DNA of 64,000 nucleotides. It comes from RPQJ01 sp963698735 (GTDB lineage Bacteria > Pseudomonadota > Gammaproteobacteria > Steroidobacterales > Steroidobacteraceae). Each line of letters begins with the position of its first letter. Positions within the stretch are counted from its first letter, which is position 1. A model generated the notes under the pieces. It made no database searches. It saw nothing but the letters and a program-made list of their open reading frames with translations, and was not told the origin of the DNA. The translations under genes and the position numbers were made by a program. The DNA lies in assembly GCA_963698735.1 (NCBI GenBank), contig CAVOSA010000019.1, positions 319,838-383,837 of the forward strand, given 5' to 3'. Of this stretch, positions 8,697-17,399 are shown piece by piece.

Positions 8697-9440
8697 ATGA
8701 CGCAGGAACAGGGGCAACGAAAGCCGGTGGCACTGATCGTGGGCGCCGGCGATGCCACCGGCGGCGCCATCGCGCGCCGCTTTGCGCGCGAGGGTTACGT
8801 CACCTGCGTCACGCGCCGCAGCGCTGACAAACTACAGGCGCTCGTCGATGCGATCCGCGCGGGGGGTGGCGAGGCACATGGCTTCGGTTCCGACGCGCGC
8901 AAGGAGGACGAAGTCGAGGCGCTGGTCGCGAACATCGAGCAGCGGATCGGCGACATCGATGTGTTCGTCTTCAACATCGGCGCCAACGTGCCGTGCAGCA
9001 TCCTCGACGAGAGCGCACGCAAGTATTCCAAGATCTGGGAAATGGCCTGCTTTGCCGGCTTCCTGTCTGGCCAGGCCGTGGCGAAACGCATGGCCAGCCG
9101 GCGTCGCGGCACCATGATCTTCACCGGCGCCACCGCGAGCCTGCGCGGCGCGGCCGGTTTCGCCGCCTTCGCGGGCGCCAAGCATGCGCTGCGCGCGCTG
9201 GCCCAGAGCATGGCCCGCGAACTCGGGCCGCTGAACGTGCACGTTGCGCACGTGATCGTGGACGGCGCGATCGACACCGCCTTCATCCGCGACAACTTCC
9301 CGGACCGTTACGCGCTCAAGGCAGAGGACGGCATCCTGGCGCCGGACCACATCGCGGACGCGTACTGGTTCCTGCACTCGCAGCCGCGCGACGCGTGGAC
9401 GTTCGAACTCGACCTGCGCCCCTGGTCGGAACGCTGGTAG
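8697..9440 (+). CDS. Short-chain dehydrogenase/reductase-like protein with altered catalytic residues
   Basis: The 247-residue protein has the SDR Rossmann fold: glycine-rich cofactor motif GAGDATGG (16-23), NIGAN (93-97) in place of NNAG, and the conserved central and C-terminal strands. At the active site the usual YxxxK reads FAGAK, so Tyr is replaced by Phe158 while Lys162 is kept. The residue 13 positions upstream, normally Ser, is Ala145 (GATAS). It may therefore bind NAD(P) without classical SDR catalysis, or use another mechanism. The start is ATG 8697, just after the DUF937 stop; the longer frame from 8565 lies inside that gene. It converges on the wax synthase gene with 12 bp between. 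Confidence 0.87.
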   Translation: MTQEQGQRKPVALIVGAGDATGGAIARRFAREGYVTCVTRRSADKLQALVDAIRAGGGEAHGFGSDARKEDEVEALVANIEQRIGDIDVFVFNIGANVPCSILDESARKYSKIWEMACFAGFLSGQAVAKRMASRRRGTMIFTGATASLRGAAGFAAFAGAKHALRALAQSMARELGPLNVHVAHVIVDGAIDTAFIRDNFPDRYALKAEDGILAPDHIADAYWFLHSQPRDAWTFELDLRPWSERW

Positions 9441-9452
9441 ACGCCCGACCAT

Positions 9453-10955
9453 TCAACCGGCCGCTTGCTTCTTGCGCGCCTTCGCCTTGACCTTCGCCTT
9501 CGGCCTGACGGCGCGGACTCTGGCCCGGGCTTTCGATTTCGCCTTGGCTCGGGTCTTCACCCCTCCACGCACAAACACCTGCTCCAGTTCGTCGAGGGCC
9601 TCGCCCGTGTACACGGCCAGGCGCTGCAGGTGGGGCAACTTGTCGGCACAACCCGTGAAGCCGAAGTACAGGCCGCCGGCGTAACTCAACACCGTGATGT
9701 TGAGCGCCTGGCCGTGGAAGAGCGCAGAGACGGGGTAATACGCCTCCATCTCCGAACCGAGGAAGTACAGCTTGGCGCGCGGACCCGGCACGTTGGAAAT
9801 GATGACGTTGTAGGTCGGCGGTACGCGCGAGCCGATGCCCGGCAGGCGCGTAAGGATCTGCGGCGAGCTGATCAGCACCGTGTAGTCCATCAGCGCCTTG
9901 GTGCTCATCTGCTTCAGGAAGTCGCGTCCGGCCGTGCTGCTGCGACGGATGACCTCGAAGCGTTCGCGCACGTCCTCGATGTCGGTGCCAAGGCGCACGT
10001 TCGCGAAACTGATGGCGTTGCCGCCCGCCTGGTTCGCGTCGCGCGGCAGCGCGACGGGAATCGACGTGACCAGCGACTTGCGCGGCAACTCGCCGATCTC
10101 GAGCAGGTAGCGGCGCAATGCCGCGCTGCTGGCCGCGAGCACCACGTCGTTGATGCTGCCCCCGGCGGCCTCGCCGATCTTCTTCAGGCGCTCGAGGCTC
10201 GTGGCCTGGGTGGCGACACGACGCTGCGGCGTCACGTTGACGTTGAAGATCGTGCGGGGCGCTTCGGCCAGCGAAGTGAAGTCGGCACTCGGCTTGATGC
10301 CGAACGCAGCCTTGGCCGTGCCCGCGAGGCCCTGCACGAGACTCGGCAATTCCTTCGCCTGGCTCGCGAAGGCCGCCTGCAGCATGCTGAAAGCGCCGAA
10401 CCGGCCCGCAATCTTCGGCGTGCGCACGCTGCGCGGCCGGTCAGCCGCCCAGATCGGCGGTGTCTCGCTGGCATGGGGATCGGTCGAGAAATTCAACAAG
10501 CCGACGCCCGACACACCGTCTGCCAGCGAATGATGGAGCTTGCAATACAGGGCGAAGCGCCCGCCCTGCAGGCCTTCGATCAGGTGGATCTCCCACAGCG
10601 GACGGTCGAGGTCCATCGGGTTCGAGTGCAGGCGCGAAACGAGGATGCCCAGTTCGCGCTCGCCGCCGGGATAAGGCAGCGCCGAGTGCCGCAGGTGATA
10701 GTCGAGGTCGATCTTATCGGCGACCTCGAACGTGGGTCGCAAGCGGCCCGACCCCATGCCGCGCAGCCGGTAATTGAACGGGGCCGCCGTGACCGGAAAG
10801 CTGCGCAGGTAGTCGTAGACCTTGCGCGGGTAATCGCGCGGCGCGCCGGCCGGCAGCACAAAAGTCTGCAGGCCCGCGACGTGCATCGGCGTCTGACGCG
10901 TTTCCATGAGCACGAAGCTCAGGTCGAGCAGGTTGAGCAGTTTGCTTTCGGCCAT
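9453..10955 (-). CDS. Wax ester synthase/diacylglycerol O-acyltransferase (WS/DGAT)
   Basis: The 500-residue bifunctional acyltransferase carries the catalytic HHxxxDG motif as HHSLADG (141-147) in the N-terminal domain and a WS/DGAT C-terminal domain ending around residue 460. It joins acyl-CoA to fatty alcohols or diacylglycerol to make storage wax esters or triacylglycerol at the membrane. ATG 10955 is preceded by GGAGG at good spacing; the frame extends 14 codons further but without support. The last ~38 residues form a Lys/Arg/Ala repeat tail, unusual for the enzyme body. The gene is divergent from the cupin gene, with 53 bp between. Confidence 0.93.
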   Translation of the reverse strand: MAESKLLNLLDLSFVLMETRQTPMHVAGLQTFVLPAGAPRDYPRKVYDYLRSFPVTAAPFNYRLRGMGSGRLRPTFEVADKIDLDYHLRHSALPYPGGERELGILVSRLHSNPMDLDRPLWEIHLIEGLQGGRFALYCKLHHSLADGVSGVGLLNFSTDPHASETPPIWAADRPRSVRTPKIAGRFGAFSMLQAAFASQAKELPSLVQGLAGTAKAAFGIKPSADFTSLAEAPRTIFNVNVTPQRRVATQATSLERLKKIGEAAGGSINDVVLAASSAALRRYLLEIGELPRKSLVTSIPVALPRDANQAGGNAISFANVRLGTDIEDVRERFEVIRRSSTAGRDFLKQMSTKALMDYTVLISSPQILTRLPGIGSRVPPTYNVIISNVPGPRAKLYFLGSEMEAYYPVSALFHGQALNITVLSYAGGLYFGFTGCADKLPHLQRLAVYTGEALDELEQVFVRGGVKTRAKAKSKARARVRAVRPKAKVKAKARKKQAAG

Positions 10956-11008
10956 GGGATCCTCCGTTGCTTGGCAATATAGGCGACTGCCCGACACGGA
11001 GCCAGAAA

Positions 11009-11497
11009 ATGAAGTCGTTGCCCGCTGTGGAAGACCTCGTCCGCGACCTTGGCCTGCTCCCGCACCCCGAGGGCGGTTTCTATCGCGAGACCTATCGGGC
11101 CGCCCGGCAGGTGGGCGACGGACGCGCGGCGTCCACCATGATCTATTTCCTGCTGCCGGCCGGCCACGTCTCGCGCCTGCACCGGATCGACGCCGACGAA
11201 GGCTGGCATCATTACCTCGGCGGCGCGCTCGAAATCTTCGAACTGGACGAGGCGTGCCCCGACGGGCCGCCGGACATCACGCGCCTCGGCAAGGACCTGT
11301 CTCGCGGCGAACGCGTCCAGCACGTCGTGCCCGCCGGCCGCTGGTTCGGCGCAGCTCCGGCTGCAGGCGTGCCGTACGCGCTGGTCGGCTGCACTGTCGC
11401 GCCCGGTTTCGAGTTCTCCCGCTTTGAACTCGGCACGCGCGGCGCCTTGCTGGCAAAGTTTCCGGCCGCCGCCGCCCTGGTCGAGCGCCTGACCTGA
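11009..11497 (+). CDS. Cupin-superfamily protein (DUF985)
   Basis: The 162-residue protein matches the DUF985 cupin group: LGLLPHPEGGFYRETYR at the N terminus, then TMIYFLLPAGHVSRLHRIDADEGWHHYLGG and HVVPAGRWFGA, with cupin-type His/Glu residues for metal or sugar binding (H in SRLHR, E in DEGWHHY). Family members are small beta-barrels of unknown or sugar-related function. The start is ATG 11009; an upstream TTG at 10967 is possible but would run into the divergent promoter region. The next gene, ppdK, is convergent with a 24-bp gap. Confidence 0.85.
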   Translation: MKSLPAVEDLVRDLGLLPHPEGGFYRETYRAARQVGDGRAASTMIYFLLPAGHVSRLHRIDADEGWHHYLGGALEIFELDEACPDGPPDITRLGKDLSRGERVQHVVPAGRWFGAAPAAGVPYALVGCTVAPGFEFSRFELGTRGALLAKFPAAAALVERLT

Positions 11498-11521
11498 CGC
11501 GGTACCCGCGTGCCGGGGACC

Positions 11522-14299
11522 TTACGCCGCCTTGTCCATGACTCCAGCGCTGCTGATCGCGGCCTGCGCGGCGGCGAGCCTCGCGATCGGCACCCGCGGC
11601 GGCGAGCAGGAAACGTAGTCCAGCCCGATCGAATCGCAGAACAATATCGAGGCCGGGTGGCCGCCGTGCTCGCCGCAGATGCCCACCTTGAGCCCGGGCC
11701 GACTGCGACGGCCCCAGTCGACGGCGAGCGCCATCAATCGCCCCACGCCCTTCACGTCCAGCACCTCGAACGGGTTGTCCTGCAGGATTCCCCGTTCGTT
11801 GTACATCGGCAGGAACTTGTTCTCGGCGTCCTCGCGCGAGAACGAGAACGTCGCCTGGGTGAGGTCGTTGGTGCCGAAGGAGAAGAACTCTGCCACTTCC
11901 GCGAGATTCTCGGCCCGCATGCAGGCGCGCACCACTTCCACCATGGTGCCGAACTTGCACGGAACCTGCACGCCATAGGTCAGTTCGACCTGTTTCTGCA
12001 CGGCGGACATGTAGTCGCGCACGAGGTTCAGCTCCTGGGCCGTGCAGACCTGCGGCACCATGATTTCCGGCTGCACCTCGACGCCGGAGCGCACGCAGTC
12101 GGCCGCCGCCTCGAGCACGGCGCGGATCTGCATGGTGTAGATCTCCGGATACGTGATGCCCAGCCGCACGCCGCGGTGGCCCAGCATGGGGTTCACCTCG
12201 CGCAGTGCCCGCGCCTTGCGCAGGACCGCTTCCTTGCGAGCGATGATCGCGTCAATCAGCCGCGTCTCGCCGAAATCCCGCAACGCGGCGGGGATCTGCG
12301 TATCCGCGGCGAAGCGTGCGGCTTCCGTCAAGACTTCCATGCCGCGGGCGGCACCGCGCAGGTCGTGCAGCCGAGCGATGTCGTCCTCGAGCTGCCGCTC
12401 CGTCGGCAGGAACTCGTGGATCGGCGGGTCGAGCAGCCGGATCGTCACCGGGTGCGGCGCCATGCCGCGGAAGATCCCGACGAAATCCGCGCGCTGGATC
12501 GGCAGCAGGCGATCGAGCGCTGCGCGCCGGTCCTCGGGCGTCTCGGCCACGATCATGTCCACGACGATGGGCAGCCGGTCGGCCGCGTTGAACATGCGCT
12601 CGGTGCGGCACAGGCCGATGCCCTTCGCGCCGTAGCGCAACGCGCGCGCCGCGTCCTGCGGCGTGTCGGCATTGGCGCGCACGCCGAGTCGCGCGTGCTG
12701 GTCCGCCCAGCCGAGAAGCTTCACCAGCGCCGCCGAGAAGTCGGCCTCAACTGTCGGCACCTCGCCGCGGAACACGCGGCCCGTGCTGCCGTCGATGGTG
12801 ACGACGTCACCTTCCTTGATCACCTGGTCGCCAACGAACGCGACGCGCATGGCTACGTCGACGTGGATGCCCTCGGCTCCGGCCACGCAGGGCTTGCCCA
12901 TGCCCCGCGCAACGACCGCCGCGTGCGAGGTCTTGCCGCCGCGGCTGGTGAGGATGCCCTGCGACGCAAAGAAGCCGTGGATGTCTTCTGGCTTGGTTTC
13001 CTCCCTCACCAGGATGACTTTCGTGCCCTGCTTGCCGAGCGTCTCTGCGCGGTCGGCGTCGAACACCGCGTGGCCGCTGGCCGCGCCGGGGGACGCCGGC
13101 AGCCCGGTCGCCAGCGGCTGGCTCTTGTGCTGCGGATCGAGGCGCGGGAACAGCATCTGCTCCAGGTGTGCAGGGTCGACGCGCGTGATGGCTTCTTCGC
13201 GGCTCAACAGCCCTTCCTCGTGCATTTCTACTGAGGTACGTACCCTCGCGGCCGCGTTCATCTTGCCGTTGCGGGTCTGCAGACAGTAGAGCGTGCCGCG
13301 CTCGATGGTGAACTCGAAGTCCTGCACTTCACGGTAGTGCCGCTCGAGCCGGTTGCGCAGCTCCACGAGCTGCACGTAGAGGCCGGGCATTTCGGTGGCG
13401 AGATCCCCGATCGGCTTGGGTGTGCGGATACCGGCGACCACGTCCTCGCCCTGCGCATTCGTCAGGTACTCGCCGTACAGCTGGTTCTCACCCGTAGCCG
13501 GGTTGCGCGTGAAGCCGACTCCGGTTGCACTGTCGTTACCCATGTTGCCGTAGACCATGGCGACGACGTTGACGGCCGTGCCGTTCGCCATCGCCGGCGT
13601 GATCTTGAACTCGCGCCGGTAGTCGATCGCGCGCTTCCCCATCCACGAGTTGAAGACAGCCTTGATGGCGATCTCGAGCTGCTCGTACGGATCGGACGGG
13701 AACGGCTGCCCGGTGTGCCGCTGCACCACCTGCAGGAAGCGCTCGCCGATCTCGCGCAGCTCGTCTGCGCCGAGCATCACGTCCTGCTTGACGCCGACGC
13801 GGGACTTCACCGCCTCGAACTGCTCGTCGAACAGCGCATCCGGCACGCCCAGCGCCACCTTGCCGAACAGCTGGATGAAGCGGCGCCAAGCGTCGTAACC
13901 GAAGCGTTCGTTGCCCGTGTGGCGAATGAGCGCCGCAAGCGTCGTCTCGTTGAGGCCGAGGTTGAGGATGGTGTCCATCATGCCCGGCATGGACATGGCG
14001 GAGCCGGAGCGCACGGAGACCAGCAGGGGATCGTCGCTGCCGCCGAAGCGCTTGCCGGTCTGGCGCTCAAGCGAGGCCATCTCGGTGCGCGCAGTGTCAA
14101 GCAGGCCCGCAGGCAGGTTGCGCTGGGCGTCGCCGAGGTAGGCAAGGCAGGCTTCGGTCGTGATGACGAATCCGGGCGGTACGTTCAGTCCGATGCGCGT
14201 CATCTCGCAAAGGTTGGCACCCTTGCCGCCGAGCAGCATCCTGTTGCGGCCGTCGCCCTCGGCAAACGCATATACCCATTTGGGCGCACTGGTGGTCAT
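11522..14299 (-). CDS. ppdK: Pyruvate, phosphate dikinase
   Basis: The 925-residue product is full length for PPDK. The N-terminal ATP-grasp domain contains LGGKGANLCEM and the mobile-loop region. The phosphohistidine domain carries SRGGKTSHAAVVARGMG, with catalytic His459 and regulatory-type Thr457. The C-terminal PEP/pyruvate TIM barrel includes LCRTERMF and GICGEHGG with its catalytic Cys. It interconverts pyruvate + ATP + Pi with PEP + AMP + PPi, linking C3 pools to gluconeogenesis or to pyrophosphate-based glycolysis. No PPDK regulatory protein is adjacent. It is transcribed away from the short-chain fatty acid permease region, with ~200 bp between that gene's stop and this start. Confidence 0.97.
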   Translation of the reverse strand: MTTSAPKWVYAFAEGDGRNRMLLGGKGANLCEMTRIGLNVPPGFVITTEACLAYLGDAQRNLPAGLLDTARTEMASLERQTGKRFGGSDDPLLVSVRSGSAMSMPGMMDTILNLGLNETTLAALIRHTGNERFGYDAWRRFIQLFGKVALGVPDALFDEQFEAVKSRVGVKQDVMLGADELREIGERFLQVVQRHTGQPFPSDPYEQLEIAIKAVFNSWMGKRAIDYRREFKITPAMANGTAVNVVAMVYGNMGNDSATGVGFTRNPATGENQLYGEYLTNAQGEDVVAGIRTPKPIGDLATEMPGLYVQLVELRNRLERHYREVQDFEFTIERGTLYCLQTRNGKMNAAARVRTSVEMHEEGLLSREEAITRVDPAHLEQMLFPRLDPQHKSQPLATGLPASPGAASGHAVFDADRAETLGKQGTKVILVREETKPEDIHGFFASQGILTSRGGKTSHAAVVARGMGKPCVAGAEGIHVDVAMRVAFVGDQVIKEGDVVTIDGSTGRVFRGEVPTVEADFSAALVKLLGWADQHARLGVRANADTPQDAARALRYGAKGIGLCRTERMFNAADRLPIVVDMIVAETPEDRRAALDRLLPIQRADFVGIFRGMAPHPVTIRLLDPPIHEFLPTERQLEDDIARLHDLRGAARGMEVLTEAARFAADTQIPAALRDFGETRLIDAIIARKEAVLRKARALREVNPMLGHRGVRLGITYPEIYTMQIRAVLEAAADCVRSGVEVQPEIMVPQVCTAQELNLVRDYMSAVQKQVELTYGVQVPCKFGTMVEVVRACMRAENLAEVAEFFSFGTNDLTQATFSFSREDAENKFLPMYNERGILQDNPFEVLDVKGVGRLMALAVDWGRRSRPGLKVGICGEHGGHPASILFCDSIGLDYVSCSPPRVPIARLAAAQAAISSAGVMDKAA

Positions 14300-14498
14300 C
14301 GCGGGTCCTCGCCGCCCCTCCCATCGGGGCTGTCGGACGTCAGAGATACCGCCATGGCGGCCCGCGCAAAATACGTAATAGTGGGTGTGATTTCGCGCTA
14401 ATGCGTAAGCGCCGCGCCGGCCTGCCCGACGGCGTCGAACCGTTGACCGCGGCGACCCAGGCTGGCCGCCTTGCGCAGCACCGCCGCACCCAGGCGCC

Positions 14499-15842
14499 TC
14501 ACTGCACGAAGGTGAAGATGCTCACACCGATCACGAACCAGAGCATTGCGTATACGACCACGTGACCGAAAATCTCACGGAAGTCGATCCGCGCGACACC
14601 ACAAGCCACCACGACCCAGAATGGCGCGAGCAGATTGCCCATCTGGTCGCCCACTCCGAGCGCGAGCAGCCCCTGCTGCGGCGTTGCACCGAGTGCGTTG
14701 GCGGCGCTCACGGTCACGAAGCCCTGGATGATCCACTGGCCGCCGCTCGACGGCACGAAGATCGCGATGATCGAGGCGCCGATCGCCGTCAGCAGCGGAA
14801 AAGTGAGCGGTGTCGCGACATCGCTGAACACCTGCGCGAACCACGTGCCGACCCGCGTGAACTGCAGCACCCCCGCCACGCCGCCGTAGAGCTGGTACAG
14901 CACGATCACCGGCCAGCACGACACCACGGCTTTGGCCATCGCCCGTGAAAACGCGCCGAAGTTGCGCTGCATGAGCAGCGCCAGCAGCAGCAGCACGGTG
15001 ATCATCGAGTTGAGATCGAGCCCGAGGGCCTTGTTGACGAAATGATGGTAAAGCCAGGTCACGAGCGCGACGCAGAGCAGGAACGGAAACAGGAACGTGC
15101 GCTCGGTCCAGCCGGAAAAGCCGGGTGCCGCAGGCGCCGGATCCACGCCCGACTCGCGAGCGGGCTGCGCCAACGCGGCCGCATTCGGAAACGTCGAGAT
15201 CGGCTTCACCTGCCTCGGCATGAGGAAACGCGCGAGCAGGATCAGCGCGAGCGGGAACACGACAATGACCATCAGCGCGGGCAGCGATCCGATCGTCGTG
15301 CCGAGCGCCATGATGCCGGTCTGCTTCTCGAGGAAGTGCCCCGGCGTCGCCATCAGCAGCGCGGCCGACGACGACAGCCCGTATTGCCAGACGGAGCCGG
15401 CAGCGAACACGGTCGCGACCAGGAACGGAAAGTCGACACGCAGGCCCTTGCGCTCCGCCGCCTCGGCGAAGTACACGGCGATCAGCGGGCCCATTGCCAG
15501 GCTCAGGCCCCAGTACAGATAACTCAGGACGGAGTTCACCAGGACAGCCAGCGCGATCACTTGCGTGACCGTCTGCGGCAGGTCCGCCATGTAGCGCACC
15601 GCACGCCGGAAGGCGTCGGTCATGCTGAGCACCGAACTCAGCACGAGGACCAGCGTCATCTGCATGCTGAACGGCAGCAGCATCCACAGCCCGCGGTAAT
15701 AGGCGTCGACGTTGGCCAGGAAACTGTCGCCGAGGGCGAGTGAAGTGCCGACCAGCACGAACAGCATGATGACCGACGACGCGGCGGCGTCCGGCACGTA
15801 GTCTCCGGCCCTGCGCGCGAAACTCGCAATCCATTCACGCAT
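14499..15842 (-). CDS. Short-chain fatty acid transporter (AtoE family)
   Basis: The 447-residue polytopic protein belongs to the AtoE/short-chain fatty acid permease family. It shows about eleven hydrophobic segments, the early VPDAAASSVIMLFVLVG, and the conserved VPSSGGQWIIQG and GDQMGNLLAPFW. AtoE-type proteins import acetoacetate, butyrate or similar acids at the inner membrane. The longer open frame (to 15986) carries a non-membrane N terminus; ATG 15842 (MREWIASFARR) gives the family start. It faces away from the amidohydrolase pair. There is no atoDAB cluster alongside, so the substrate is uncertain. Confidence 0.92.
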   Translation of the reverse strand: MREWIASFARRAGDYVPDAAASSVIMLFVLVGTSLALGDSFLANVDAYYRGLWMLLPFSMQMTLVLVLSSVLSMTDAFRRAVRYMADLPQTVTQVIALAVLVNSVLSYLYWGLSLAMGPLIAVYFAEAAERKGLRVDFPFLVATVFAAGSVWQYGLSSSAALLMATPGHFLEKQTGIMALGTTIGSLPALMVIVVFPLALILLARFLMPRQVKPISTFPNAAALAQPARESGVDPAPAAPGFSGWTERTFLFPFLLCVALVTWLYHHFVNKALGLDLNSMITVLLLLALLMQRNFGAFSRAMAKAVVSCWPVIVLYQLYGGVAGVLQFTRVGTWFAQVFSDVATPLTFPLLTAIGASIIAIFVPSSGGQWIIQGFVTVSAANALGATPQQGLLALGVGDQMGNLLAPFWVVVACGVARIDFREIFGHVVVYAMLWFVIGVSIFTFVQ

Positions 15843-16007
15843 GCTTGATGCGCCTCCCCCTGCGCAATCGTCGGCCGATGGTATACGGTTGCGTAACACC
15901 CGGTGCGTTCCGCTATGCTTTGCCGCAGCGAGCGTCGCGACCCTGCCGCGATGCAAAAATACGACGCGATGCAACGCATGCGCCATGCATGCTGGGGGAT
16001 GAGCTTG

Positions 16008-17399
16008 ATGTCATGGAAATCGCTGGGCGGATCCGTGCTCGCCCTGTTCTCCTGCGCGGCCATTGCCGCGACCGAACCCTATCCGTCCACCTACCAGGCG
16101 AAACCGGGCGCGGCGGTGCTCATTCGCAATGCTACGGTGCTCGATGGGACAGGTCGCCGGCTGGACGGCGCCGACGTCCTGATCCGCGACGGCAAGATCG
16201 TCGGCATCGGTCCGGGCCTCGAGCGCGGCGACGCCACGGAGATCGACGCGCAGGGCCGTTGGGCTACCCCCGGACTCATCGACGTGCATTCGCACCTCGG
16301 CGTTTATGCCAGCCCCGGCGTGGACGCGACGCAGGATGGCAACGAGGCGACGGACCCCGTCACGGCGGGCGTGTGGGCCGAACACTCCGTGTGGCCGCAG
16401 GATCCTGGCTTCGCCGCTGCGCTGGCGGGCGGTGTGACGACGATGCAGATCCTGCCGGGTTCAGCCAACCTGATCGGCGGGCGCGGCGTGACGCTGCGCA
16501 ACGTACCGGCGACCACCTACCAGGCGATGAAGTTTCCGGACGCGCCGCAAGGACTCAAGATGGCTTGCGGCGAGAATCCAAAGCGCGTGTACGGCGAGCG
16601 CAAGCAGGCGCCGTCGACGCGCATGGGCAACGTTGCCGGGTATCGGCAGGCCTTTGCCGATGCGCAGGACTATCGCCGGCAGTGGGACAAGTACGAAGCC
16701 GAACTCGCGGCGTACGACAAGAAGAAGGACAAGGACAAGGATCCGGCTGAGCGCCCATCGCCACCAAAGCGCGACCTCCGGCTCGACACGCTCGTCGCCG
16801 CGATGCAGGGCAAGGTGCAGGTGCACATCCACTGTTACCGCGCGGATGAGATGGCGGTGATGCTCGACCTGGCGAAGGAATACGGCTTCAAGGTCGCAGC
16901 GTTCCATCACGGGGTCGAGGCCTACAAGATCGCCGACCGTCTCGCGCAGGAAGGTGTCTGCGGCGCGCTGTGGGCTGACTGGTGGGGTTTCAAGCTGGAG
17001 GCCTACGACGGCATCTGGGAGAACCTGGCGTTTGTCGACGCGCCGCCGACCGGCTGCGCGATCGTTCACTCGGACTCGGATGAAGGCATCCAGCGACTGA
17101 ACCAGGAAGCGGCGAAAGCCATGTCGCGCGGACAACGCGCGGGCCTCGACATTCCTCCAGAGCGTGCCATCCGCTGGATCACGTCGAATGCCGCAAAGTC
17201 GCTCGGCATCGCCGACCGGGTCGGCACGCTCGAGCCCGGCAAGATCGCCGATGTCGTGATCTGGAACCGCGATCCCTTCAGCGTGTATGCGCTGGCCGAC
17301 CTCGTCTACATCGACGGCGCACTGGCATTCGACCGGAACCACCCGCCCGCCGCGCCCCGGTCCGATTTCCTGCTCGGCCAGCCTGGAGCCGCACGATGA
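16008..17399 (+). CDS. Secreted metal-dependent amidohydrolase
   Basis: The 463-residue protein has a signal peptide (hydrophobic SVLALFSCAAIAA). An imidazolonepropionase-like amidohydrolase fold follows: PGLIDVHSHLG with metal ligands His94/His96, HIHCY and AFHHG for further His ligands, and VHSDSDEG for the catalytic Asp region. The last part (SLGIADRVGTLEPGKIADVVIW) is the usual C-terminal strand. A Lys/Asp-rich insertion (KKKDKDKDP) lies in the middle. Such enzymes hydrolyse amide bonds of cyclic or peptide-like substrates. GGGGG precedes ATG 16008 by nine bases; ATG 15999 is in frame and also possible. Its stop overlaps the next gene by 4 bp (ATGA), so the two are translationally coupled. 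Confidence 0.9.
   Translation: MSWKSLGGSVLALFSCAAIAATEPYPSTYQAKPGAAVLIRNATVLDGTGRRLDGADVLIRDGKIVGIGPGLERGDATEIDAQGRWATPGLIDVHSHLGVYASPGVDATQDGNEATDPVTAGVWAEHSVWPQDPGFAAALAGGVTTMQILPGSANLIGGRGVTLRNVPATTYQAMKFPDAPQGLKMACGENPKRVYGERKQAPSTRMGNVAGYRQAFADAQDYRRQWDKYEAELAAYDKKKDKDKDPAERPSPPKRDLRLDTLVAAMQGKVQVHIHCYRADEMAVMLDLAKEYGFKVAAFHHGVEAYKIADRLAQEGVCGALWADWWGFKLEAYDGIWENLAFVDAPPTGCAIVHSDSDEGIQRLNQEAAKAMSRGQRAGLDIPPERAIRWITSNAAKSLGIADRVGTLEPGKIADVVIWNRDPFSVYALADLVYIDGALAFDRNHPPAAPRSDFLLGQPGAAR

Noticed and set aside
9465..10982. A 505-codon plus-strand frame across the WS/DGAT gene
   Set aside because: Antisense shadow; the minus-strand gene has the catalytic motif and a ribosome-binding site.
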